A stretch of 64,000 nt of DNA, taken from NCBI GenBank assembly GCA_017461545.1, contig JAFTXP010000013.1:1-64000 (forward strand), written 5' to 3'. The notes beneath the pieces were generated by a model that searched no databases, had not been told where the DNA came from, and worked only from the letters and a program-made list of their open reading frames with translations. Below are positions 17,833 to 26,680 of this stretch, piece after piece (the first letter of the stretch is position 1; each line of letters opens with the position of its first letter). Position numbers and translations under genes: made by a program. The stretch is from Clostridia bacterium (GTDB lineage Bacteria > Bacillota > Clostridia > UBA1212).

Positions 17833-18516
17833 ATGGCTAAGTCAGACAATAATGGACAGAAACTTTTCGGTACAGAGTTTAACGGTTTTAATAAAAAACA
17901 GGTTACCGAATACATCGCTTCACTTGAGAATAAGTACAATGCTTCTTTGAAACAAAAAGAGACAGATATCAGCTCATTGGAAAATTCATATAACGAATTA
18001 CAGGATAAGTATGCTGAGCTTTTTGATTCTTATATGGTTTTGCAGGAGGAGAAGTCCAAGATTGCCGATGTGCTTATTGGTGCTGAAAACAGAGCCGGTG
18101 AGATAATAGAACAGGCAAAGCACGATGCCGAAAAAGAACGTTCTGAGCTTGAAGCACAGTCAGAACTGCTGAGAGAGGCTATTGTAGACAAGAATAAAAT
18201 ATTAAAAAATATGAAAGATTCAGCAAATGCGTTAGTTGCAGAATTTGAAGCACTGATGGACAGCAAGGTTAAAGAGATGCGCTCTATGCTTGATTCCGGC
18301 ATTGCGGAACTTAATTCGAAAGTTGATTTAGTCATAACAGATACTGCTGCCAAAAATGAAGCGGCATCTGTTCCAGACAAAGATGATAGTGCTGATGGAG
18401 AAATTTACGCTGTTACAGAGCTTTCGGACAATACAGATGATGTGGTTCCGAATGAAGTAACCGGGATTTTTGAGGACGAGGACGAAAAAAAGAATGACGG
18501 AGATATGTTTTTATAA
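17833..18516 (+). CDS. DivIVA-domain coiled-coil protein
   Basis: A cell-pole or division-site organiser of the DivIVA/GpsB type. The N-terminal DivIVA motif is FGTEFNGFNKKQVTEYIASLENKY. A long coiled coil of Glu/Lys/Leu heptads follows (about 30-165), then an acidic, probably disordered tail. 227 residues from ATG 17833; the GTG at 17821 lies inside the ribosome site TAGGAGTGAG, so I rejected it. It sits between trxA and the cdaA operon. Confidence 0.88.
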   Translation: MAKSDNNGQKLFGTEFNGFNKKQVTEYIASLENKYNASLKQKETDISSLENSYNELQDKYAELFDSYMVLQEEKSKIADVLIGAENRAGEIIEQAKHDAEKERSELEAQSELLREAIVDKNKILKNMKDSANALVAEFEALMDSKVKEMRSMLDSGIAELNSKVDLVITDTAAKNEAASVPDKDDSADGEIYAVTELSDNTDDVVPNEVTGIFEDEDEKKNDGDMFL

Positions 18517-18545
18517 GAAACAGAGGAAAGCGGGTTTTAGATTAA

Positions 18546-18677
18546 ATGGAGAATAAGAATGGTAATAAACGAAGCCTTGCAGTGAGAATAATGTGCTTGA
18601 TTTTGGCAGTAGCTATGGTTTCTTCTACAATTTTATATGTAATATTTTATTTAATTGAGTATTTTAAGAACGTATAA
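18546..18677 (+). CDS. 43-residue single-span membrane protein
   Basis: ATG 18546 opens a 43-codon frame: a polar start MENKNGNKRSLAVRIM, one hydrophobic helix (about 14-38, CLILAVAMVSSTILYVIFY) and a short end ending KNV. It fills the gap between divIVA and cdaA on the same strand. GAGGAAAG lies upstream at rather long spacing. I have seen small proteins of this shape near cdaA in Clostridia, but I cannot name a family. Function unknown. Confidence 0.6.
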   Translation: MENKNGNKRSLAVRIMCLILAVAMVSSTILYVIFYLIEYFKNV

Positions 18678-18724
18678 GCATAAATAATTATTCGACACAT
18701 ATTTAAATTGGGGTGAGCGAAGTT

Positions 18725-19627
18725 TTGGGGTTGATTTTAGCTGATTCAGGCGGAATCGGAAGTGTATTCATATTTTTGGGTGAATATTTAGGAATAGAAT
18801 CTGCATGGGACATTATATTGATTTTATTGGATTTAACAATAGTATCATATGCAGTCTTTAAGATAATACAGTTATTTCATGATTCTAGGGCAAAACAAGT
18901 GGGAAAAGGTATACTGCTTATTTTGCTTATAGCTTCTGTTGCCAATTTAATGAATTTAACCGCAGTGTCGTATATAGTCAATATTTTGGTTTCAATTTTA
19001 CCCGTTACGATAGTTGTTTTATTCCAGACAGAGATAAAAAGAATTTTTGAAGGTGTAGGACATACAAAATTAAGAGATTATTTTCATCCGGACAAAAATA
19101 AAGAGAATGAAGCGACCGAGCGTGTAATTGATGAGATAATCGTTGCAGTAGAAGATCTTGCCGAAAACCGTGTAGGTGCATTACTTGTATTTGAGAGACA
19201 GACTAACTTAGGTGAAGTAATCAGTTCGGGTACAATTATTGATGCAAATGTTACGTCTGCATTGATACGTCAGATTTTTGTTATAAATACACCTTTGCAT
19301 GACGGTGCTACAGTTATAAGAAATAATCGCATATATGCTTCAGGCTGTTTCCTTCCGCTTACTACAGATTCGTCTTTAAATAAAGAACTTGGTACGAGAC
19401 ATCGCGCCGGAATCGGTGTTACTGAGATTTCAGACTGTATAACATTGATAGTATCTGAAGAAACCGGAATAATTTCATGTGCACAAAATGGTTCCCTTAC
19501 TAGAAATATGGACTCTACTATGTTAAAACGTGTGTTGAGTGACAATCTGATGATAAAAGATAAAGAGAAGGACAAAGAGACCGAGTCTGATAAAAAGAAG
19601 CGATTCTTCAGGAGGCGCACAAGATGA
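18725..19627 (+). CDS. cdaA: Diadenylate cyclase CdaA
   Basis: A membrane enzyme that makes cyclic di-AMP from two ATP; it controls potassium, osmotic and cell-wall balance. There are three N-terminal membrane helices (about 27-105), a linker, then the DAC domain with DGA at about 193-195 (TPLHDGATVI) and RHR at about 225-227 (GTRHRAGIG). The basic tail ends KKRFFRRRTR. I chose TTG 18725 because GTG 18713 lies inside the GGGGTGAG ribosome site. The stop overlaps the cdaR start by four bases (ATGA). Confidence 0.95.
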   Translation: MGLILADSGGIGSVFIFLGEYLGIESAWDIILILLDLTIVSYAVFKIIQLFHDSRAKQVGKGILLILLIASVANLMNLTAVSYIVNILVSILPVTIVVLFQTEIKRIFEGVGHTKLRDYFHPDKNKENEATERVIDEIIVAVEDLAENRVGALLVFERQTNLGEVISSGTIIDANVTSALIRQIFVINTPLHDGATVIRNNRIYASGCFLPLTTDSSLNKELGTRHRAGIGVTEISDCITLIVSEETGIISCAQNGSLTRNMDSTMLKRVLSDNLMIKDKEKDKETESDKKKRFFRRRTR

Positions 19628-21135
19628 ATAAAAGAATGCAGACTGTCCTCCAAAGTAAATATTTCTATATTGCAGTGTCAGTTATTGTGGCAATTGCCAT
19701 ATGGATAATTGCGCTTAATACCATAAATCCGGTTGTAGAGAATACAATGGATGTATCTATAGTATATTTAAATGAAGATGCTCCTGCGGAAAAAAATCTT
19801 TCGCGGACGTCAGAACTTGATATTAGTACAGCTACGATAAAGGTGTCCGGAAGACAGAATACGATAAATAATCTGCTTGCGAGTGAAATAAAAATTTATA
19901 TTGATTTTGCGGATGTCTCAGAAATCGGTGTTACTCATTTAAAGGTAAGCCAGCCTCAGTGTGATCGTTTCGGCGTTAAGATATTGGATTATTACCCGAA
20001 AGAGGTTGATGTGTCATATGATACAAAGACAGAAATGTATCTTAATGTGAAAACGGAATACACAAATGATGTTTTAGCCGAAGGTTTCGAATTTATCTCC
20101 GTAAAGGCAGAGCCTGATAGCGTGCCTATCAGCGGATTTGTTTCTGATATAGAGGGGCTTGACTATATAAAAGTAAGCTTATCTGACAATGTTGAAAACG
20201 GTACGATAAACTCTAACAGAACAATAAGTCTTTTAGGTCGTTATATAACGAACTCAGGACACGATGTGACTGCAAATTTCGAACCGGAAAAGATTACCGT
20301 AAAAATAGAAGTTGCAAAAAGAGTTCCTATAACATATACAGTTGTAGGCAGCCCGCGCGAAGACTGTTATTTGTTAAAACACGGAATCTCGTCTGAAACT
20401 GTCTTGTTGCAGGGAGACTCAGATGTTGTTTCAAAGATAACCGAGATTGATTTGGGAGAAATCGATATTACGGGTATTTCTGAAAAACTTAACCGCGATA
20501 TAGATCTTAAAGACTATCTTCCGTCAGGAGTTACCATTTACGGTGATTCTATAAGGTATATTGTTGTTGATGTTGAATCTTATGTAACGAAGCAGATTGA
20601 GATGAGCTTGGATGATATAAGCCAGCCTGGTAAAAATGATGCTGAATACGAGTACGATATCAGGTTTGCTGATTCATTGAAAGCTGTAAATAATAAAGTC
20701 AAAGTGACGATTAAAGGAAAAGCTGCGGATATAGAGAATATGACTATTGGTTCATTAACTCCTGTGCTGGATTTGTCTGACAAGAACATTGGCTCATACA
20801 GAAATCAAAATATTGTTTTTACAGTGCCGGAGAATGTAACTGTTGTGGGTGAATATCCTGTGAATATTGAAGTTAGTTTGATTGAGGTTCCTGAACCGGA
20901 AGTCCCGAATAGTTCGTCGCAACCGCAAAATTCTACAACTCCCGTGGCTACACAAACTGTTGCTCCTACTGGTACTTCCTCTGCTACAGCAACTGTTGTG
21001 CCTACTAAACCTGTTGCGACAGCAACTGTCTCACCTGCAACAACTACTGCGCCCACAGCAACCACTGCGCCTATTGCTGTTTCTGATGTATTGCCGGAAT
21101 CAACAGCAAATGTGTCTGCTGAAAATAATGAATAA
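19624..21135 (+). CDS. cdaR: YbbR-domain protein CdaR, regulator of CdaA
   Basis: CdaR proteins sit outside the membrane and control CdaA. One N-terminal membrane helix (about 14-36) is followed by four tandem YbbR domains (about 45-430), the spacing seen in other CdaR proteins. The last 75 or so residues are a Thr/Pro/Ala linker-like tail (VATQTVAPTG, TTAPTATTAP) with no anchor after it. That is unusual for CdaR and resembles the linkers of surface proteins in this window. It is translationally coupled to cdaA. In Bacillus this operon continues with glmM; here it does not. Confidence 0.93.
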   Translation: MNKRMQTVLQSKYFYIAVSVIVAIAIWIIALNTINPVVENTMDVSIVYLNEDAPAEKNLSRTSELDISTATIKVSGRQNTINNLLASEIKIYIDFADVSEIGVTHLKVSQPQCDRFGVKILDYYPKEVDVSYDTKTEMYLNVKTEYTNDVLAEGFEFISVKAEPDSVPISGFVSDIEGLDYIKVSLSDNVENGTINSNRTISLLGRYITNSGHDVTANFEPEKITVKIEVAKRVPITYTVVGSPREDCYLLKHGISSETVLLQGDSDVVSKITEIDLGEIDITGISEKLNRDIDLKDYLPSGVTIYGDSIRYIVVDVESYVTKQIEMSLDDISQPGKNDAEYEYDIRFADSLKAVNNKVKVTIKGKAADIENMTIGSLTPVLDLSDKNIGSYRNQNIVFTVPENVTVVGEYPVNIEVSLIEVPEPEVPNSSSQPQNSTTPVATQTVAPTGTSSATATVVPTKPVATATVSPATTTAPTATTAPIAVSDVLPESTANVSAENNE

Positions 21136-21148
21136 TTGGTGGAAATAG

Positions 21149-21994
21149 ATGAGTAAGAAAAGAACTGTAAAGCAAATAATTCGTCGAGTTTTAAATGCTG
21201 TTTTGATAATTGGAATGATTGTGCCTATGGCATACTATTTGTATATCTTTACTGTTAAATATATTGAAAGAAGTGAAACGGCATCCGGTTTTGTGTCAGC
21301 TGTTTTTTCTACATGGACAGCTCTTTCCGGTATGTTTTTAAAATTGGCTTTTATATCAGCGATTTTTATCGTTATAAAACTATTGTCATTATTGCCGTTG
21401 CTTTTCAGCCGTATAAAGGTATACCATCGAGGTACTGATGTTCAGGAAATTGTACCTGCTGAATCTTTCGATGAAATAAAGAATATAAAACTTGATGATT
21501 TTATCAGAAAGTACAAAGAAGTTATGTATGATGCTGAAAGGACGGCGGCACTTTTGCCTGTGGTATTATACGCTATTTCGTCAGGCAATCCTGATTCGGA
21601 TGATATTGTTAATTTTATCACAAACAGAGCAAGCGATAACGAAATGTCTCTGTCAGAACTTAAGAACATTAAAAAACAGCTGGAGGGAAAAGAATATATT
21701 GCTTTGTCTTATTTCACATGCACAACTCCGGAAAACGGATATGAGGTGAGCGGTGTTCCGACTACAAGAATAAAGTTCTCCGGAACGTCAGGAAATGACA
21801 AGGATGAAAAAACACTTTACATTGCATGCAGCGGTTCCGGCAGTTACAGACCGATAAAATTAAAAGCCATTTCTCCTAAAACTGTAAAGAAATCTAAAAA
21901 TACATACATAGCTGAAATAAAGACAGATGATATGATATGGATTTTCGATGAATTTTCTGCATCTTTGGTAAATGTGAAGACATATAAACAATAA
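21149..21994 (+). CDS. Unknown membrane protein in the cdaA operon
   Basis: 281 residues that I do not recognise. There are two membrane helices near the N terminus (about 14-34 and 55-80), so the large rest (about 90-281) should be on one side, probably cytoplasmic. That part is predicted helical (VMYDAERTAALLPVVLYAIS), then beta-rich and without conserved Cys/His. GGTGG lies before the ATG, 13 bases after cdaR. The position normally held by glmM makes a link to cyclic di-AMP or envelope stress possible, but this is inference from context only. Confidence 0.8.
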   Translation: MSKKRTVKQIIRRVLNAVLIIGMIVPMAYYLYIFTVKYIERSETASGFVSAVFSTWTALSGMFLKLAFISAIFIVIKLLSLLPLLFSRIKVYHRGTDVQEIVPAESFDEIKNIKLDDFIRKYKEVMYDAERTAALLPVVLYAISSGNPDSDDIVNFITNRASDNEMSLSELKNIKKQLEGKEYIALSYFTCTTPENGYEVSGVPTTRIKFSGTSGNDKDEKTLYIACSGSGSYRPIKLKAISPKTVKKSKNTYIAEIKTDDMIWIFDEFSASLVNVKTYKQ

Positions 21995-22017
21995 GCTAAA
22001 AATGTTTTAAAAATTTT

Positions 22018-22060
22018 AAGACAAGAACGGCACATCATCCGATGTGCCGTTCTTGTCTTT
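22018..22060. terminator. Bidirectional terminator between the cdaA operon and the LysM gene
   Basis: A perfect 19-bp stem (22018-22036 with 22041-22059) with loop ATCC. T-runs lie on both sides. Confidence 0.9.
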
Positions 22061-22081
22061 TGGGGTTCGATTGAGGAAAAT

Positions 22082-22474
22082 CTATTTGTCAACAGGGATA
22101 AGCAAAACTTTTCCGGAGTAAATTGTAAATCCGTCTAAACCGTTTATTTCTCTTATCTCCTGTATAACATCTCTGGGATCTGAATCGGGGAAGTTTTCTT
22201 TGGCAATACTCCAGAGGGTGTCCCCGTTTTCGACTATTAATTCGGAATATTCTGTCTGTGCATCGGCGTTGTCTTTTGCAAGGGCAATCAACATACCCCC
22301 GGTGAGAATTGTGACAGCCATGACAATCACAGCAACGGTTATTGCTTTTTTGTGTAATTCTTTTTTTCTCCTGTAAGCAGCTCTCTCGTCTCTGCCGCAG
22401 ATTGGTTTGCATTTAAAAATATTAAGAGTATCGATAAAATTGGCTAATGCGTTGTTTTTTTCAATTTTTGTCAT
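22082..22474 (-). CDS. Membrane-anchored LysM protein, probable SOS division inhibitor (YneA-like)
   Basis: 130 residues: an N-terminal cytoplasmic part with two Cys (FKCKPICGRDERAAYRRKKEL), a membrane helix (about 44-66) and a C-terminal LysM domain (about 78-128, YSELIVENGDTLWSIAKEN). The layout (short N terminus, one helix, one LysM) matches YneA of Bacillus, which blocks division during DNA damage. The promoter carries two LexA-type boxes, which supports this strongly. ATG 22474 follows AAGGAGG. The lexA gene usually found next to yneA is not here. Function is inferred, not shown. Confidence 0.8.
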   Translation of the reverse strand: MTKIEKNNALANFIDTLNIFKCKPICGRDERAAYRRKKELHKKAITVAVIVMAVTILTGGMLIALAKDNADAQTEYSELIVENGDTLWSIAKENFPDSDPRDVIQEIREINGLDGFTIYSGKVLLIPVDK

Positions 22475-22593
22475 ATGTATTTCCTCCTTATGATCCGCAA
22501 AGCGGAACTTTATTTTCGTTATGTACATATTATATAAATACATATGTCCGATAAAACGGACAGTTGATTATATCGAACGCTATTTTTTAATTA

Positions 22594-22607
22594 CGAACAT
22601 ATGTTAG
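22594..22607. promoter_or_regulatory. LexA (SOS) box 1
   Basis: CGAACATATGTTAG, one mismatch from the Gram-positive consensus CGAAC-N4-GTTCG. It overlaps the -10 box of the LysM gene promoter. Confidence 0.75.
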
Positions 22608-22629
22608 CAGAACAAATGTTCTTTGTCAA
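22601..22629 (-). promoter_or_regulatory. Promoter of the LysM (YneA-like) gene
   Basis: On the minus strand: TTGACA (22624-22629), a 17-base spacer and TAACAT (22601-22606). Both SOS boxes lie within or over it, so a bound repressor would block RNA polymerase. Confidence 0.75.
22609..22622. promoter_or_regulatory. LexA (SOS) box 2
   Basis: AGAACAAATGTTCT: perfect GAAC-N4-GTTC core, lying in the spacer between -35 and -10. Confidence 0.78.
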
Positions 22630-22775
22630 CCGGTTTATTGAGAAAAAATGCGAAAACGTAAAAATGTTTGGAAAAAATAAGATGGATAATCGACCTTCTA
22701 TTATGACAAACTTTATATAGTTGATTTTTGAATCAATAATTGTAGTTAAAGTGTAAAAATAGGAGGAAATAAAAT

Positions 22776-23618
22776 ATGAAAAAGATTGTTTCATTGATAC
22801 TTGCAATAGGTTTGCTTACTTCAATGGGCATTTTGTCTGTATCAGCAGATACAGGGGAACCGGTGTGGTCATATTATCCGAATTATGATTATATAGGTGA
22901 CGGAAGAGATTCATGGGCTATAACTGCTGACGGAAACGGCAGCGCTGTCCGTTCTGCTGATGATTCTTATGTGACATTCACGGCGAATGCCGCTCCGGAG
23001 GCTCATTTTTATGTAGGATGGGCTGCAGGAGATCTGACTGCATCAATGATTCCGACAATCGATGCATCATCGGGCAATGTTTTTGTTCTAAAATGCAGAT
23101 TATCAGATTCAAGCAAAGTCGGCGAAGAGGGAGATATTATAGGGCAGCTTGTTGCCGCTTCAGGTGCGTGTGTCGTGAACTTTGATTATGATGCCACAAC
23201 CGAATGGCAATATGTTCTTATAGATTGTGCAAATCCTACAGTGGGCAGCTGGACCGGTACAATAAATTTTCTGAGACTTGACTATGCTAATTCCGTATCG
23301 GTAAATTCTGCGAACCTTGAAGGGTTCTCTGTAGATATTGAATCACTTGAACTTTTTACAGACAGAATGGCAGCTCAGTCATATATTGATTCTATGACAG
23401 AAAATACAGACGATAATAACAATATTGAAGGCGAAAATAACGGTAATGCTGAAAATGATAATGCGGATAACACCGGAAACGGTAATACGGATAATATAGA
23501 GAGTGACAATATAGATAATATCGAAACAGATGATTCTGTTTTTTCAGCATCAATAATCTTGGTTATTTTATCATGTACGGTTGCCGTTCTTATTAAAAAA
23601 AGAACCTATAAATTTTAG
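22776..23618 (+). CDS. Secreted, C-terminally anchored surface protein (paralogue 1)
   Basis: 280 residues. A signal peptide (1-24, ending VSADTG) and a compact domain rich in aromatic residues (about 28-205: PVWSYYPNYDYIGDG, AHFYVGWAAGDL, WTGTINFLRLDY) are followed by an Asn/Asp/Gly-rich linker, a membrane helix (SIILVILSCTVAVLI) and KKR. The domain resembles a beta-sandwich such as a carbohydrate-binding module, but I cannot assign a family. It is a clear paralogue of the next gene. AGGAGG precedes the ATG. It is probably exposed on the cell surface. Confidence 0.85.
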   Translation: MKKIVSLILAIGLLTSMGILSVSADTGEPVWSYYPNYDYIGDGRDSWAITADGNGSAVRSADDSYVTFTANAAPEAHFYVGWAAGDLTASMIPTIDASSGNVFVLKCRLSDSSKVGEEGDIIGQLVAASGACVVNFDYDATTEWQYVLIDCANPTVGSWTGTINFLRLDYANSVSVNSANLEGFSVDIESLELFTDRMAAQSYIDSMTENTDDNNNIEGENNGNAENDNADNTGNGNTDNIESDNIDNIETDDSVFSASIILVILSCTVAVLIKKRTYKF

Positions 23619-23667
23619 TGAAGCGTAAGCTGGAACCCTATGATATAAGAGAGCGGTTAATTAATGA

Positions 23668-23701
23668 ATAATCCCTGTCTGTAAATGCGGATGGGGATTA
23701 T
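23668..23701 (+). terminator. Possible terminator hairpin after paralogue 1
   Basis: ATAATCCC (23668-23675) pairs with GGGATTAT (23694-23701) around an 18-base loop. No T-run follows, so termination activity is uncertain. Confidence 0.35.
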
Positions 23702-23744
23702 CCAATATGATTTATAAATATTTTTCGCCTGACAATAATAATAT

Positions 23745-23773
23745 TTGACAGTTTAAAAAACATAATGTAAAAT
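23745..23773 (+). promoter_or_regulatory. Sigma-A promoter of surface protein paralogue 2
   Basis: TTGACA (23745-23750), 17 bases, TAAAAT (23768-23773). The leader is about 60 bases and contains a TATAAGT/ACTTATA hairpin and a 20-bp A/T palindrome just before the ribosome site. Confidence 0.85.
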
Positions 23774-23838
23774 ATCAGCATCTATAAGTTTGTTATGACT
23801 TATAAAAAAATAATATTATTTTTTAGGAGGAAACAAAA

Positions 23839-24837
23839 ATGAAAAAAATTGTTGCTTTGATTATTGCTATCGCAGTAGTCGCATCAATGGGTGTCATGTC
23901 AGTTTCTGCAGCAGAAGATCCGGTATGGCAGTACTATCCGAATGATATTTACATCGATAAGCCGGATTTGACAACAACTCCCCCGCAGGATGAGTCATGG
24001 AGTGCGACAGGTGCTACAGGTGAAAAATCTGATGATGATAATTATGTGAGATTCACTGCTCAAAAGGTTACAGAAGCGTATTTCTATACAGGATGGGCTT
24101 CCGGAGACTTGACTTCTTCTCAGGTTTCTACAATATACGCTGACGCAGGTAATACATTTGTTATCAAATGCAGAATTCCTGATGCTTCATATGTTGGTCC
24201 TGAAGGTCCGCTTGTAGGCGAACTTCTTGCAGGTGATAACGGATTGATTACTGCTCATTACACATATACACAGACAACTGACTGGCAGTATGTAGTTGTA
24301 GATATGACTTCTGCACCTCTCGGCGCAATGTGGTCAGGAGAGATTAACTGGTTCCGTGTTGACTTTGTAAATGCTAATGCGATAACTGTAGATAACATCA
24401 ATGCTATCGAGGGATTCCAGTTTGATTTGGAATATATTAAGCTCTTCTCAAATATTGATGCAGCTAATGCATATGTAGCTGAGGCAGAAGCTGGCGGTGA
24501 CGAAACAGGATCTGACAATACAGGATCTGATAACACAGGTTCTGATAACACAGGATCTGATAACACAGGTTCAGATAACACAGGATCTGACAATACAGGA
24601 TCTGATAACACAGGTTCTGACAACACAGGTGCCGGTAACACAGGATCTGAGAACACAGGATCTGATAGCACAGGATCTGAGAACACAGGTTCTGAGAACA
24701 CAGGATCTGAGAACACAGGATCTGATAACACAGGTTCTGACAACGCAGAAACAGATGATGCTACAGTAGCAGCATTTGTAATGCTCATCGCTATGGCATG
24801 TGCAGCTGCTGTTGTTCTCAAAAAGAGAGCATTCTGA
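23839..24837 (+). CDS. Secreted, C-terminally anchored surface protein with GSDNT repeats (paralogue 2)
   Basis: 332 residues with the same plan as its upstream paralogue: signal peptide (1-24), an aromatic-rich domain (about 27-215; PVWQYYPND, AYFYTGWASGDL, WSGEINWFRVDF), a repeat linker, a C-terminal membrane helix (VAAFVMLIAMACAAAVVL) and KKR. The linker is 16 pentapeptides of the form GS[DE]NT. It probably holds the domain away from the cell wall, and the number of repeats is likely to vary between strains. Codon use is more biased than in its neighbours, which with the strong promoter suggests high expression. The ligand is unknown. Confidence 0.88.
   Translation: MKKIVALIIAIAVVASMGVMSVSAAEDPVWQYYPNDIYIDKPDLTTTPPQDESWSATGATGEKSDDDNYVRFTAQKVTEAYFYTGWASGDLTSSQVSTIYADAGNTFVIKCRIPDASYVGPEGPLVGELLAGDNGLITAHYTYTQTTDWQYVVVDMTSAPLGAMWSGEINWFRVDFVNANAITVDNINAIEGFQFDLEYIKLFSNIDAANAYVAEAEAGGDETGSDNTGSDNTGSDNTGSDNTGSDNTGSDNTGSDNTGSDNTGAGNTGSENTGSDSTGSENTGSENTGSENTGSDNTGSDNAETDDATVAAFVMLIAMACAAAVVLKKRAF
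24508..24747 (+). repeat. 15-bp tandem repeat array coding for (GSDNT)n
   Basis: Sixteen in-frame 15-bp units. The first eight code GSDNT exactly; later ones vary (GAGNT, GSENT, GSDST, GSDNA). Third-base differences show the units are not all recent copies. Confidence 0.95.
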
Positions 24838-24868
24838 TTATAAATAACTAAGTTTAATTATAATTGGC

Positions 24869-24904
24869 AAAAAAGCGAAAGTCCTTACGGACTTTCGCTT
24901 TTTT
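24869..24904 (+). terminator. Terminator after surface protein paralogue 2
   Basis: A perfect 16-bp stem with a TTAC loop (24885-24888) and a T-run. Confidence 0.92.
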
Positions 24905-24975
24905 TATTATTGATTACTGCTTGTTTTTTATTTTGTGAACATTAAAAAATAAGGCTATTTTTTTGCAGTTTTTTA

Positions 24976-25004
24976 TTGACATACACCTGCAGAATGATTA
25001 AAAT
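24976..25004 (+). promoter_or_regulatory. Sigma-A promoter of gdhA
   Basis: TTGACA (24976-24981), 17-base spacer, TAAAAT (24999-25004). Leaves a leader of about 115 bases. Confidence 0.82.
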
Positions 25005-25009
25005 TAAAA

Positions 25010-26477
<1,468 letters not shown>

Positions 26478-26502
26478 TATTTATAAAATCGGTATGAGAT
26501 TG

Positions 26503-26534
26503 CCCCCGCGCGGCATTCGCCGCGCGGGGGTTTT
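26503..26534 (+). terminator. gdhA terminator
   Basis: CCCCCGCGCGGC (26503-26514) pairs perfectly with GCCGCGCGGGGG (26519-26530), loop ATTC, then TTTT. Confidence 0.92.
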
Positions 26535-26540
26535 GTAAAA

Positions 26541-26577
26541 ACGAGGGCGATTTTTCCGCGGGAAAAATCGCCCTCGT
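26541..26577. other. Second perfect hairpin after the gdhA terminator
   Basis: A 17-bp perfect inverted repeat (26541-26557 with 26561-26577) with a three-base GCG loop. No T-run follows. It lies seven bases after the T-run of the first hairpin. Confidence 0.8.
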
Positions 26578-26597
26578 ACATTATAAAAGCACAATTC

Positions 26598-26626
26598 TTG
26601 CGTTAAATAATCGAATATGATAAAAT
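26598..26626 (+). promoter_or_regulatory. Probable promoter of the IspD/TarI gene
   Basis: TTGCGT (26598-26603), 17 bases, TAAAAT (26621-26626). Confidence 0.6.
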
Positions 26627-26680
26627 CATGTCAACAAATTGCATTAGGTAATAAAATACATATACGAAAGTGAGAGTCAG

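Noticed and set aside
20805-21065. Minus-strand Val/Gly-rich frame opposite the cdaR tail
   Set aside because: Shadow of the Thr/Pro/Ala-rich tail of CdaR.
24508-24747. Tandem repeats considered as a CRISPR array
   Set aside because: Units are contiguous 15-bp coding repeats without spacers and lie inside an open reading frame.
24258-24821. Minus-strand open frame opposite the GSDNT repeats (187 codons)
   Set aside because: It is a by-product of the 15-bp repeat; composition is a mirror of the real gene and there is no ribosome site.
26541-26577. Insertion-sequence end or attachment site
   Set aside because: There is no second copy, no transposase or integrase and no target duplication in the window.
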